Shown here: positions 26,661-35,171 of the stretch, piece by piece
How positions within the stretch are numbered: the stretch's first letter is position 1
Layout of the letters: every line of letters starts with the position of its first letter
From: CBDAKK01 sp965196605
Lineage (GTDB): Bacteria; Spirochaetota; Spirochaetia; WTKD01; G963693115
Length of the DNA: 64,000 nucleotides
NCBI GenBank assembly: GCA_965196605.1
Contig: CBDAKK010000008.1
Span: 248,001-312,000, forward strand
Direction of reading: 5' to 3'
The notes under the pieces: model-generated
The model's input: the letters and a program-made list of their open reading frames with translations, nothing else
Database searches by the model: none
Told to the model about the DNA's origin: nothing
Translations under genes and position numbers: made by a program

Positions 26661-28208
26661 CTATATTTCTTGTTCCAACAGCGATATAAGGCGTATCATG
26701 ACGGCGGTGTCGTATTTGCAGTATTCGGCTATGTCTTGTAAGCGTATGTTGCGTGCGGTGTCAAAGGTGCGTAGGGTTTTGAGCAGCGTGGCGGGGTAGG
26801 CGTGCTCTTGCATGCTGGTAAGGTAGCCTTGTTTTTCGTCTCCCATGGCGGTGAAAAAGTAGTTGGCTTCCATGCCGTCTTGCACCGTGTATGCGCTGTA
26901 GTCGTTGGCGAGCCATACGTTTGCAAGGGTTTTGAGTGATATTTTGCCCTTTTGTCTGGGGTCATAGACGGAGAGGTAGAAGAATAACTCTTGTAGGTCC
27001 ACTATTTTTTCTGTGAGTGTTTCGCCTAGTGCGTCTTCGCCCCCGTGCTGTGCGAGGTGGCGTATCATTTCATCTTCAAAATTTCTGTTATATACAATGA
27101 TGCTTTGTGCCTCTTGGAGCAGCGGTTTTAGTTGTTGCCACATGGCAAGGCGCTCGTCGCTTGCGGGGGGCATGCCCCATAGTTGCGTGTGTACTGCATC
27201 GGCGTCGTAGTTTTGCCATTGCATGGAAAACAAAAAGGGTATAAAGCCGCCTGCCTTAATGCCTTGAAAAAGCGGCACGGCGGTTGATTGCCCTTCAAAG
27301 TCTAAGTAGTAGCGCGGGTAGGCTAGTTTATACAAGAAGTTGCGTATTTCTTTGCGGAAGAACAGGCGTCTGTTTTCGCGTACGGCTTTAACTTGCCTGC
27401 GCGCGGAGGTGTGTAGCTCCACTTGTAGGGGTATGTCCTGTATGCGCGTAATGTTGCAGTCGAGTAGGTCGTCTACCACGCGTTTTGACTTGCGTAAGGT
27501 GCGTACGTCGTCTTGGCTGTAGTCCTGTTCGGTTTTGCATGCGTCGCAGTAGCGTTTTTCACAGCCTTTCCACGCGTGCTCATTGCTTGCTTCGGCGCTG
27601 GTGAGCAGCGTGGTAATTTCTTGTAATAGCGCTTCGCATTCCGCACGGTACTTGCGCAGCGCGGCGCTTATGTCTTCTGTGTGCCAGCGGTGTTCTGCTA
27701 CACTCTGGGCTTTTTCGTTGACCACAAGGCTGTGTAACAGCACGCGCGCTACGGGAATGCCGAGCTGCTCACAGTGTATGAGCGCACTTGCCCCGTATAT
27801 TTTGTGTTCGGGGCGTAGTCCTGCTGATGCTGTGGGGAAGTGTAGTTCCCACGCCTTTGATGTAGTGTTCCATGTGCAAAGCGGGATGTACGCTGCAACT
27901 ATGTCATCGCAGGAAATGACGGCGTGGCGTAGGCTTGACGGGGGTGGGGCAGCCTTTGTTTCTTGGTTTGGGGTGGCGGTAAGGCCTGCGGTTAAAAAGG
28001 CGCGCGTGTGAGTTATGGCGTGTTCAAGGCTTTGGTTGTGCGTGTTGGTAGCGTTTTGCATGGCGGTGCTTGCGTTAAAGGCGTGGAGTACGCGTACGTG
28101 CTCGCGTGTTTGTGAAGCCATTTGCACAGTGGTGCAGCCCATGGTGTGTAAGTAATACGCGCGGCGTGGGCATGTGGCGTATTCTGCTATTTCGTATGAT
28201 GTAATCAT
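26661..28208 (-). CDS. DUF2779 protein: predicted nuclease with a Cas4-like N-terminus
   Basis: A 515-aa protein. The N-terminus has YATCPRRAYYL, and near 218-230 CEKRYCDAC occurs; together these Cys residues resemble the Fe-S cluster of Cas4/AddB-type PD-(D/E)XK nucleases. From about 305 the DUF2779 exonuclease-like domain starts at YYLDFEGQSTAVPLF (first acidic pair), with YNRNFEDEMI and EYCKYDTAVM carrying further acidic residues of a DEDD RNase-H-like site. It follows ackA by 42 bp. Nucleic-acid processing is likely, but the biological role of DUF2779 proteins is not established to my knowledge. Confidence 0.75.
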   Translation of the reverse strand: MITSYEIAEYATCPRRAYYLHTMGCTTVQMASQTREHVRVLHAFNASTAMQNATNTHNQSLEHAITHTRAFLTAGLTATPNQETKAAPPPSSLRHAVISCDDIVAAYIPLCTWNTTSKAWELHFPTASAGLRPEHKIYGASALIHCEQLGIPVARVLLHSLVVNEKAQSVAEHRWHTEDISAALRKYRAECEALLQEITTLLTSAEASNEHAWKGCEKRYCDACKTEQDYSQDDVRTLRKSKRVVDDLLDCNITRIQDIPLQVELHTSARRQVKAVRENRRLFFRKEIRNFLYKLAYPRYYLDFEGQSTAVPLFQGIKAGGFIPFLFSMQWQNYDADAVHTQLWGMPPASDERLAMWQQLKPLLQEAQSIIVYNRNFEDEMIRHLAQHGGEDALGETLTEKIVDLQELFFYLSVYDPRQKGKISLKTLANVWLANDYSAYTVQDGMEANYFFTAMGDEKQGYLTSMQEHAYPATLLKTLRTFDTARNIRLQDIAEYCKYDTAVMIRLISLLEQEI

Positions 28209-28250
28209 GTAGTACCTCCCTTGTGTTGCGTGTGGTGTGTATGCCTTATT

Positions 28251-29504
28251 TCATGTGCCGTGTATGAGCTTGTGTGCATCCAGTGCAATTTGTAGCTCTT
28301 CGCGGGTTTCTATAACCGCTATGGGTACGGGTGAAAAGTCGGCAGAAATAATTCCTTCGCCTTTTCCTACGGTGCGGTTTTTCTCCTTGTCGAGGGACAT
28401 GCCGAGGTTGTAAAAAGGCTCGCAAATTCTCTCGCGCATTTCTACGTCGTTTTGCCCCACGCCCGCGGTAAAAATGAGCATGTCCACGGTGTGTAGCAGC
28501 CCTACGTAGGCGCCTACGTGTTTTTGTACTGACCATGCAAACATTTGTAGGGCAAGTTCCGCGCGCTTGTTTCCCTCACGCGCAGCTTTTTGTAAGTCGC
28601 GCATGTCGTTTGAAACGCCTGAAATGCCGAGTAGTCCGCTTTGCTTGTTCATCATGGTGTCTAGTTCTCTAAAGCTCATGCCTTGCGACTGGAGGTAGAC
28701 CAAGATTGCGGGGTCTATGTCGCCCGAGCGCGTGCCCATCATAATGCCTTGCAGGGGTGTGAAGCCCATGCTGGTTTCTACGCTTATTCCTTTTTCTACT
28801 GCAGTTATGGAGCAGCCATTGCCTAAGTGGCAGGTTATCACGTTAATCTCTTCGGGGAGTTTCCCCATTTTGCGCGCGGCTTCGCGGCTTACGTAGTAGT
28901 GGGAGGTGCCGTGAAAGCCGTAGCGTCGTATACCGTATTTTTGGTACACCTCGTAGGGGAGTGCGTACATGTAGGCGTGCTGTGGCATGGTTTGGTGAAA
29001 CGCGGTGTCAAAAACTGCAACGTGCGGGCAGTGTGAAAAAATGGCTTTTGCTGCTTGTATGCCGCTTAGGTTTGCGGGGTTGTGGAGGGGCGCAAAGGGG
29101 GAGAGCTTTTCTATGGTTTGTTCTACTTCTGCATCAATAAGCACCGAGGCACTGTAGGCCTCGCCGCCGTGTACAACGCGGTGTCCCACGGCGTCTATGT
29201 TCTGCACGTCTTCTACCACGCCCCCTGCGTCTGAAGAAGTGAGTAGTGAAACCACGGTGTTGCAAGCTTGCATGTGGTCTTGTATTGGCATGGTTTTCTT
29301 AATAGAAATGTGTTCTGCATTTTCTTCATGTGCTACTACTTTGTGTGAGAGTACAGCGTCTTCAGAACCTATGCGTTCAACAATGCCCTTGCATATGCTG
29401 CTGTGGGTTTTCTTATTCCCCGCATTGCTTATTGCAAATATTTCGTACTTGAGAGAAGAACTCCCGCAGTTTATAACTAAAATATGAGATTGTCCTGTTT
29501 TCAT
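28251..29504 (-). CDS. ackA: Acetate kinase
   Basis: Converts acetyl phosphate and ADP to acetate and ATP, the energy-yielding end of fermentation. The 417 aa begin with VINCGSSSLKYEIF, contain VGHRVVHGGE, VFDTAFHQTMP with the catalytic Asp, GFHGTSHYYVS and TCHLGNGCSI, plus MGTRSGDIDP. All catalytic residues are present. No phosphotransacetylase gene is adjacent. The start ATG at 29504 has a rather distant GGAGG. Confidence 0.96.
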   Translation of the reverse strand: MKTGQSHILVINCGSSSLKYEIFAISNAGNKKTHSSICKGIVERIGSEDAVLSHKVVAHEENAEHISIKKTMPIQDHMQACNTVVSLLTSSDAGGVVEDVQNIDAVGHRVVHGGEAYSASVLIDAEVEQTIEKLSPFAPLHNPANLSGIQAAKAIFSHCPHVAVFDTAFHQTMPQHAYMYALPYEVYQKYGIRRYGFHGTSHYYVSREAARKMGKLPEEINVITCHLGNGCSITAVEKGISVETSMGFTPLQGIMMGTRSGDIDPAILVYLQSQGMSFRELDTMMNKQSGLLGISGVSNDMRDLQKAAREGNKRAELALQMFAWSVQKHVGAYVGLLHTVDMLIFTAGVGQNDVEMRERICEPFYNLGMSLDKEKNRTVGKGEGIISADFSPVPIAVIETREELQIALDAHKLIHGT

Positions 29505-29603
29505 AAATTAAAATTTTCATCCTCCCGTAGGTGTTCGTGTGTTTGTCGCTTAATCATTATTATAAACACAAACTTGATTACGGTATAAGTCAGTGTGTGC
29601 CTT

Positions 29604-29765
29604 TGCGGGGGGGGGAGTGTCCCCCCACACCCCCCGTGGAGTAAGATGCGATATTGCGCTTACGCGCGGGTAGGCTGCACGCCGTGTGTGTTTTGCTTAT
29701 GCTTTGTGTGTGCACGCTTTCTGCGGTCAAGCAGCCGCACCTGCTATGGCATACGCTCGAATGAC
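29604..29765. repeat. Left half of a composite repeat, cut by the prophage
   Basis: Inverted GC unit followed by blocks running to CATACGCTCGAATGAC. This half is nearly identical to 59713-59875, where the sequence continues ACTGTTC into the palindrome. Here it is broken by prophage DNA; the missing half is at 59533. Confidence 0.9.
29761..29765. repeat. Left target-site duplication ATGAC
   Basis: ATGAC matches 59533-59537. Up to 7 bp (AATGACT) agree on both sides, so the exact 5-bp frame is ambiguous. Confidence 0.75.
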
Positions 29766-30069
29766 TATAGGGGGGTGAGTAGTCTGAGAATTTAGGGGCG
29801 GGGTTTATTTTTTTTAAATTGTTGTATTACAATGACTTGCATGTGCTTTCATGTGGGTTGGTTTTGCACGTAGTTTGAGAAAAATGGGAATTTATGCAAA
29901 TTTTTGAAAGTGTTTTGTAGCAAAAGCGTTTTTGTTTAGTGCTTGTTTTAGTGTTGTTTTTGGGTCTAGGAGCACTGTACAGAAGATGTATTAAACATGT
30001 GCTAAACATACGGGTGTAGCTGGTGGTGTGGTGTGAATAATTGCATGTTATGCGTTGTTTAGTGGGTGT
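29766..30069. other. Left end of the prophage with repeated GTTTAG motifs
   Basis: Non-coding by my reading. GTTTAG or its complement, some with one mismatch, occurs at about 29935, 29944, 29990, 30001, 30056 and 30066, some in opposite orientation. Such an array is where a MuA-like transposase would bind its end. A weak 60-codon leftward frame (29827-30009) has no support. Confidence 0.45.
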
Positions 30070-30312
30070 TTAGCGCCGTGAGTGCATGCTGTGCCGAGCA
30101 ATATTTTTTTTAATGTTGTGGTGCGCGAGCTTAAGCAACTGGTTTACGTATTGTGGTTTGATGCGCATGTGCTGCGCGGTTTCATTTTGGGAGAAGCCTG
30201 CAAGCAAAAAGAGGACGGCGCGGCGTTGGCGGAGCGGTATAGTAAGGAGCGTGCGGAGAATGCGTGCAAGCTGTTCTGCTTGTGCGCCTGTGAGTTTGCT
30301 TCCAAAGTTCAT
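30070..30312 (-). CDS. Small helix-turn-helix protein of the early phage operon
   Basis: About 80 aa, basic, with a sigma-region-4-like helix-turn-helix, FSQNETAQHMRIKPQYVNQLL. It is the last gene of the leftward operon. The start is uncertain: 30312 follows the gemA stop by 7 nt, while 30348 and 30396 are possible but overlap gemA. A regulator of middle or late genes is plausible by position. Confidence 0.6.
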   Translation of the reverse strand: MNFGSKLTGAQAEQLARILRTLLTIPLRQRRAVLFLLAGFSQNETAQHMRIKPQYVNQLLKLAHHNIKKNIARHSMHSRR

Positions 30313-30319
30313 GCGTTTA

Positions 30320-30745
30320 CTATAGTTTTTGGAGCGCAATAATGACATGGCTTGCTTCTGGGGAAGAAAGCCAACAGGGGTGTGAGACGTGTGCAACGCG
30401 TTCTATAAAGGCGTAGAGCGCTTCTTGTGAGGGGTTGCGCGCCTTTTTTTTCCATAGGATTTGAATAAATGCGCGTTGTTTTTTGGAGCAGCCCCACTCG
30501 TTGTCGGGTTGGCCGGGTAAGGATTGGCGTGTTTTGTCGCTGCGAAAGCCGCGTGCGCTAAAGGCGCGCATGATGGCGTGAAATTGTTCTAAAGTGCGCA
30601 TGTGTTTTGCGCTTGTGATGCCTGCCGTGTCAAAAAGCACGGCTCTATAAGCCACGTCTGTGAGTTGTAGCTGCGCTTTTGCAATGTGCACCATGGCCTT
30701 GTGTTTGCGTTTTATAGGTGTGCTTGTTATGGTGGTGGTATTCAT
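30320..30745 (-). CDS. gemA: Mu GemA-like (gp16, DUF1018) protein
   Basis: 141 aa. The N-terminus KRKHKAMVHIAKAQLQLTDVAYRAVL and the TSAKHMRTLEQFHAIMRAF segment match the GemA/gp16 family of Mu-like phages, thought to modulate host gene expression and supercoiling. The AGGAGG 7 nt upstream supports the ATG at 30745. Confidence 0.8.
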   Translation of the reverse strand: MNTTTITSTPIKRKHKAMVHIAKAQLQLTDVAYRAVLFDTAGITSAKHMRTLEQFHAIMRAFSARGFRSDKTRQSLPGQPDNEWGCSKKQRAFIQILWKKKARNPSQEALYAFIERVAHVSHPCWLSSPEASHVIIALQKL

Positions 30746-30788
30746 GATCTAAGCCTCCTTTGTGCTTGTTTGTCTTTTTGTAGCCCAC

Positions 30789-30911
30789 TTACGTGGCCAC
30801 AAATAATTTTGTAGCCAACTTACGGGCCACAAAGGCGCGTGTGATGTCTTGCGCATGAAAGCGTAAGGGTTGGTATGCGCAGCCACAGGGTTTTAGTGTG
30901 GTGCTACTCAT
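30789..30911 (-). CDS. Tiny Cys-containing phage protein
   Basis: 40 codons starting MSSTTLKPCGCAYQPLRFH. The ATG overlaps the previous stop as ATGA, the same coupling as the neighbouring genes, which is the main support. The 3' part of the frame contains two copies of a 29-31-bp direct repeat (GTAGCC.ACTTACG.GGCCAC). Function unknown. Confidence 0.5.
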   Translation of the reverse strand: MSSTTLKPCGCAYQPLRFHAQDITRAFVARKLATKLFVAT

Positions 30912-31210
30912 GATACGAGCCATGTCTCAAGGTCTTTTACGGGTATGTCGAGGGCACAGCTGAGCGTGCGTTCAATGCACGCGCCGCGGCTGGTGGCCCA
31001 GCCGGGTAAGAGTGCAAGTCCCTGTGCCTCATGCATCATGCGTGCAATATCATAGCGCATGCATTGATGCCAGTCTTGTGGGTCGGGGTGCGGGAAGTCT
31101 GCGGGGTTGAGTACGTCATAACCTGCGGCGCGCAGTTGTTCTGCCGCGCGCGCAAAGTTTTGTTTATAGTTTGGTTGGCCGGTTATGGGTCCGCTTATGT
31201 AGAGTGTCAT
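30908..31210 (-). CDS. DUF4406-like nucleoside deoxyribosyltransferase-fold protein
   Basis: 100 aa beginning MTLYISGPITGQPNY, the typical start of DUF4406, with NPADFPHPD, and CMRYDIARMMHEAQGLALLPGW containing a likely acidic catalytic region. Related proteins have the nucleoside 2-deoxyribosyltransferase fold. ATGA overlap with gam upstream. Its role in the phage may be nucleotide or DNA modification, which is inference. Confidence 0.75.
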   Translation of the reverse strand: MTLYISGPITGQPNYKQNFARAAEQLRAAGYDVLNPADFPHPDPQDWHQCMRYDIARMMHEAQGLALLPGWATSRGACIERTLSCALDIPVKDLETWLVS

Positions 31211-31719
31211 GCAAGCTCCCGCGCTAGTAAGTCTTGGTTTATTTTTTCGTGATTGGGTTCTACAAAAAATTTATCTTCAACTTTACGTACAGCATCAATG
31301 TCCGCAAGGGTTGCGTCATCGAGTTCACGCAAGGCGTCTTTGTTGGGCGTTTCTTTCATGTGTAAATATTGTGTGAGCCCTCGTTGTTTGAGGTGGTCGA
31401 CGGTTGTTTTTTTGACACTTATGGTGGTGCTTTTGCGGTAACCGAATTCTCCAAAGGCGAGCATAATGCTTTTTTTGTCCTTGAATAGTTCGTCCTTGTT
31501 GTATTCAGCAAAAGCGCCAATCATGTGACTTAAGTTTGCGATGCGTTCGCGTGCGGCCTCCCCTTCTTGCGCGGTCGCTTTTTTAATAAGTGCAATGCGT
31601 TCACTCGCGCTTGCGTCTATGTTTTGTAATTGCATCTCTAGGGCTGCAATGTCCATGATTGCCGCGTTCACTTCATCGAGTGAACTTAGCTTTTTTGTTT
31701 GTGGTTTTAATCGTGCCAT
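31207..31719 (-). CDS. gam: Mu Gam-like host-nuclease inhibitor
   Basis: 170 aa, coiled-coil N-terminal half and the GYRKSTTISVKK segment typical of Mu Gam. The family binds double-strand ends like a bacterial Ku and protects linear DNA from exonucleases. Located in the early operon as in Mu. Confidence 0.88.
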   Translation of the reverse strand: MARLKPQTKKLSSLDEVNAAIMDIAALEMQLQNIDASASERIALIKKATAQEGEAARERIANLSHMIGAFAEYNKDELFKDKKSIMLAFGEFGYRKSTTISVKKTTVDHLKQRGLTQYLHMKETPNKDALRELDDATLADIDAVRKVEDKFFVEPNHEKINQDLLARELA

Positions 31720-31732
31720 ACTTTGTGCCTCC

Positions 31733-31927
31733 TCAGGTAGTTATGATTTTTATGGCGCGCGTAGCGTCTTGAATTGTTTCAAGGTATGTGTGAGCTTCGC
31801 GCATTTTTGTATCTTTGGTTTGTGTGTCGTCTGCTACAAGGGCATCGACTATGAGCGCGTGCAGTGCCGCGCTTGCCTGTTTAAGTTGCTCTGGGTAGCG
31901 TGCATCAAAATAGCCGTAGGTTTTCAT
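31733..31927 (-). CDS. Small helical phage protein
   Basis: 64 aa, helical and soluble, no recognised family. It starts with an ATGA overlap on the muB-like stop and is followed closely by gam, which supports it as a real operon member. Confidence 0.6.
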   Translation of the reverse strand: MKTYGYFDARYPEQLKQASAALHALIVDALVADDTQTKDTKMREAHTYLETIQDATRAIKIITT

Positions 31928-32859
31928 GCTACCTCCATGAGTGGGGCACTCATTACTTGCCCGTGCACCATTTCAATGGCTTCTTCAATGTGTTCAAGCG
32001 TGGGCGTGCGTGTTTGTGTTTTGCGAGCGACAAGCCACGCTATGGACATGAGGTTGTGCAGTACGCGCAAGCTGCCGCGTGCGGCTTGTACCAGTGCTTT
32101 GCGCGGTGGTGCGTCCATCTCTGGCCATATCGTGCTTACTATTTTCATGAGCTCTTTTGTCTGTGTTTTTTCAACATAGTATTTTAAGGTTATGCGTGAG
32201 TTGAGTTGGTCGTGCGTGTTTTTGAAGCTATGAAGTTCGTGTTCCAGCTTTGGGAGTCCTGCAAGAATAACGCCGCATTGTGCCTTGTCGTGAATGACGC
32301 GGCGTATCCAATCAAGGATTCGTGCAGTTAAATAGTCGCATTCATCGAAAATAAGGAGCGCGTCTGTCTCGCGTAATTTGTGTTGTATGCGCCGCGAGAG
32401 CGTGGTGAGTGTGCCCTTGTAGTCGAGGTCGAGGACGCGGCATATTTCGGCGGCGAGGCCTGCAAGGAGCATGCTTTGGTCTACTTCTATGAAATAGACG
32501 CCGCCGTTTTCTTGCGCGTACTGGCGCAGCGCGGTTGTTTTGCCACTGCCCGCGGCTCCGCAGATTAAGGCTACTTTGCGCGTGGTGTGTGCCGCGGCGC
32601 ACACGGCGCGTATGTGCTTGGTTGGCGTGAGGCTCAGCGTGGGCATGGAAAGTACGGAGTTGCGCGCTTGTTCACGCGTTAGAAATTGTTCAAGCTTTGC
32701 TTCTAGGGGTGCAATTTTTATGCCCTGTGTTTCCGCTGTGCCGTTTTTGTAAAACGAAAGTGCGGGAGGCGAAACGCCTATGGCCTTTGCTGCACTGCGC
32801 AGCGTGGTGCTCGTTTTTTCCAAATAATCAAAGAATTGTTCTTTGAGTGTGGTGTTCAT
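31924..32859 (-). CDS. MuB-like AAA ATPase (transposition target factor)
   Basis: 311 aa. An N-terminal helix-turn-helix (TLRSAAKAIGVSPPALSFYKNG, about 19-40) is followed by the AAA core with Walker A GAAGSGKTT (101-109) and Walker B LLIFDECD. In Mu, MuB binds DNA with ATP and steers the transpososome to targets away from Mu DNA. The ATG at 32859 has GGAGGG upstream and touches the transposase stop. Confidence 0.88.
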   Translation of the reverse strand: MNTTLKEQFFDYLEKTSTTLRSAAKAIGVSPPALSFYKNGTAETQGIKIAPLEAKLEQFLTREQARNSVLSMPTLSLTPTKHIRAVCAAAHTTRKVALICGAAGSGKTTALRQYAQENGGVYFIEVDQSMLLAGLAAEICRVLDLDYKGTLTTLSRRIQHKLRETDALLIFDECDYLTARILDWIRRVIHDKAQCGVILAGLPKLEHELHSFKNTHDQLNSRITLKYYVEKTQTKELMKIVSTIWPEMDAPPRKALVQAARGSLRVLHNLMSIAWLVARKTQTRTPTLEHIEEAIEMVHGQVMSAPLMEVA

Positions 32860-32860
32860 A

Positions 32861-34423
32861 TTAGTATCCCTCCAATAATGTAAGTGTTTTTTTGCGCCGT
32901 GTAGGTGGCGTGTTATTTTTTTGTGTTGGCGTATGCGCGTGTGTTTCATGCATGAGCGTAGCGCCATAAGTGCCCGTGGCGGCGTAGGGCATGAGCTGTT
33001 GTGCTTGTGCTTTTTTTGCGCGCTTGAGCATGCTAAAATCGCGCTCACTGGTTCCGCGTTGTATCATGGCATTGGCGCGTGCGATTGCCACAATACGCCC
33101 GCTCATGTCGCGGATGTAGAGCACGCTCACGTCAAAGATGGGGCGTAGGCATTGTACGTATGAACCGCTATAGCGAATAAGTGAATCGGCGTAATATGGT
33201 ACGCCGCCCCATGTCACACTACTTTGGTATACGCGCCGTCTCTCTACGCGTGAGAAAATGAGCGGGAGTACGTTGTGCGGAATCTGTTTTTTTTCGATGT
33301 GTGCTTCGTGTGTAAATACGTGGTGTGGTGTGCGTCCGTCCATGCCCTGTCCGCTGTGTTGGTGCGTGCTGTGCCACGCTTCAAGCCATGCGTGAAATGT
33401 GCGTTCTACTGCTTCTATGGTTGGCAGTTGCGCAATGTTGTGTTTGTGCTGTTTCCATAGTTCTTTGACGCGTTCTGGTCGGTCTGCGGTGTTGCTGCCG
33501 GCGTAAGAGGGAAAGAGGCGGCTAAATTTGTTGTTCACTTCTTTAAAAAAGCGCTCTATGGGTTTGCTCTCGGGGTGGTAGGGTGTGGCAAAGACTACGC
33601 GTGAGCCGAGGGAGGCGTAGATGCCCGTTATTTCGTTGCGCCGCTCGCTGTGTGTATAACAAAGCTTTGTCAATTTGTGTTTATAGCGCTTTTTTTCGCT
33701 GCCCGTGAGGAGGGTTGATGTGAAGTCCTTGCCATTGTCTATGTAGTAGTGTTCTGCTCCGCCGTGTTTGGTTGCAATGTCGTAGAGGCATTCTGCGATA
33801 GTTATTTCGTTGGGTTGGTCTACGATGCGCCATGCGACAATGTAACGGCTGCGTAAGTCCTGTGCGCAGGTGAGCCACACGCGCCGCATCTTGGTGCCTG
33901 CGTCATTGCGTACGATGATGTCTAGTAAATGGTGGTCTATGCATATCCATTGCATGACGCGCAAGGTGCGGTAGTCGCGGTGTGCGTGTACTACGTGGTG
34001 GTCATTAAAGTATTTTTCGCCCTTGCGGTATTTGTCTACGACGCTTACGGGCAATTGCTGCACGGCACGGCGCACGGCATAGTAGCTTATTGGTGCGCCG
34101 CGTGCTTGTTCTACCAGTGCTACGCAGTAACGGAGTTGGAGTTTGTTTTGTGTTAAGTAGAGTTGTAAGACGGCGTTGAGTGTCTGTTTATCTATGCTGC
34201 TACGTCCGCGCGTTTTGCCGTAGGATGGCGCAAGCGCCGTGTAGCCGCCCTGTTCATACAGCGCAAGCCAGCGGTAGAGTGTTTGGTGGCTTGGCGCGTC
34301 TGCGTTTTGCGTGCAAAAGGCTTTTGCAGTAAGCCCGCTTGCTCGGTAGGCATTAATAATGGTTATGCGCTCCGTTGCTCTGTTGTGTTGATGTTGTGCA
34401 AGCTGCTCGACTGGGGTGTTCAT
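32861..34423 (-). CDS. MuA-like DDE transposase
   Basis: 520 aa. A helix-turn-helix N-terminus (SGLTAKAFCTQNADAPSHQTLYRW) is followed by the integrase core with D163 (ICIDHHLLD), D229 (YYIDNGKDF) and E290 (ESKPIERFF), then a Mu-type C-terminal domain with beta-barrel and basic tail. It should cut the prophage ends and carry out strand transfer and replicative transposition. The ATG at 34423 overlaps the previous stop as ATGA; the frame is open upstream but that part lies inside the preceding gene. Confidence 0.93.
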   Translation of the reverse strand: MNTPVEQLAQHQHNRATERITIINAYRASGLTAKAFCTQNADAPSHQTLYRWLALYEQGGYTALAPSYGKTRGRSSIDKQTLNAVLQLYLTQNKLQLRYCVALVEQARGAPISYYAVRRAVQQLPVSVVDKYRKGEKYFNDHHVVHAHRDYRTLRVMQWICIDHHLLDIIVRNDAGTKMRRVWLTCAQDLRSRYIVAWRIVDQPNEITIAECLYDIATKHGGAEHYYIDNGKDFTSTLLTGSEKKRYKHKLTKLCYTHSERRNEITGIYASLGSRVVFATPYHPESKPIERFFKEVNNKFSRLFPSYAGSNTADRPERVKELWKQHKHNIAQLPTIEAVERTFHAWLEAWHSTHQHSGQGMDGRTPHHVFTHEAHIEKKQIPHNVLPLIFSRVERRRVYQSSVTWGGVPYYADSLIRYSGSYVQCLRPIFDVSVLYIRDMSGRIVAIARANAMIQRGTSERDFSMLKRAKKAQAQQLMPYAATGTYGATLMHETHAHTPTQKNNTPPTRRKKTLTLLEGY

Positions 34424-34677
34424 TGTTTTTTGTGTGTTACTCCAAGTTTTTGTATGGTTGTCATGCTCTTTGTGAGCGTCCCTATGGTTTGTAAACTTGC
34501 TTGTAGTTCTTCTGTATTGAGGTCTGCAGTGCCCCAGCGTTGGCTTAGTGCGTGTGCGCATAGAAGCAACGCATGTGCTTTTTTGAGTTGTTGCGCGTAG
34601 TGTGTGGCTTTTTGTATTTCTTGCGCCGCGCCCGGTTTGAGGAGCTGCACGTAGTGTATGCCCTTCTTGTTACTCAT
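34420..34677 (-). CDS. Small early phage protein
   Basis: 85 aa from MSNKKGIHYVQLLKPG. Helical, soluble, contains HALLLCAHALSQRWG. No family recognised. It is translationally coupled to the transposase gene by ATGA. An alternative start at 34722 would overlap the divergent gene at 34707 and lacks a ribosome-binding site. Confidence 0.6.
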   Translation of the reverse strand: MSNKKGIHYVQLLKPGAAQEIQKATHYAQQLKKAHALLLCAHALSQRWGTADLNTEELQASLQTIGTLTKSMTTIQKLGVTHKKQ

Positions 34678-34694
34678 GCCTGCACTCCACGTGA

Positions 34695-34700
34695 TATAAT
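34695..34700 (+). promoter_or_regulatory. TATAAT of a leaderless promoter inside the prophage
   Basis: Perfect TATAAT with 6 nt to the ATG at 34707, pointing rightward within the leftward early operon. No Shine-Dalgarno. Confidence 0.6.
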
Positions 34701-34706
34701 TTTTAC

Positions 34707-35171
34707 ATGGATATTCTGCCAATGCTTATTAGTGCTAGCGTGATGCTTTTGGCAACAATTTTGGGGATATATGTTGCGCAAAGGACATACTTGTATCAAA
34801 AAAAATTTGATAATAAAATAGCTGTCACCAAAGACACTATTGCTGAATATCGAACATTGTTTGCTATATATAAAAAAGTTGCTCTTATTTTTGCTATGTC
34901 GCATCAGGTTACAAAAGATACTGCAAAAATTACGGCAGAACTTCAGTCTCTCTATACTGAAATGCCAGTGTTTATATACGTCCTTGAAAGTGACATGCTG
35001 CCCATGTTTTCTGCCATGAAAGATGCGATGCAAACAATAGAGGAAGGCGATTCCTTTGCACAAGTACAAAAAATTGAAAAAAAATTGCGTGCTTGCTCTG
35101 TTGTAATTATGAAAAAAATTGATACTCATCAAAACACTCTTAATAAACTTTTGCACGTTAAAAAGGTATGA
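34707..35171 (+). CDS. Membrane-anchored protein on the opposite strand (moron candidate)
   Basis: 154 aa. An N-terminal hydrophobic helix (LPMLISASVMLLATILGIYVAQ, about 4-25) is followed by a helical charged domain. It is transcribed against the surrounding operon, has its own TATAAT and is visibly more AT-rich than its neighbours. That is the signature of a moron: a gene expressed from the prophage. The likeliest roles are superinfection exclusion or host modification, but this is inference from position only. I recognise no family. Confidence 0.65.
   Translation: MDILPMLISASVMLLATILGIYVAQRTYLYQKKFDNKIAVTKDTIAEYRTLFAIYKKVALIFAMSHQVTKDTAKITAELQSLYTEMPVFIYVLESDMLPMFSAMKDAMQTIEEGDSFAQVQKIEKKLRACSVVIMKKIDTHQNTLNKLLHVKKV

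Noticed and set aside
29827..30009. 60-codon leftward frame at the left prophage end
   Set aside because: No ribosome-binding site and no coupling to the operon; composition is Thr/Lys/Ser-rich as expected from AT-rich non-coding DNA.
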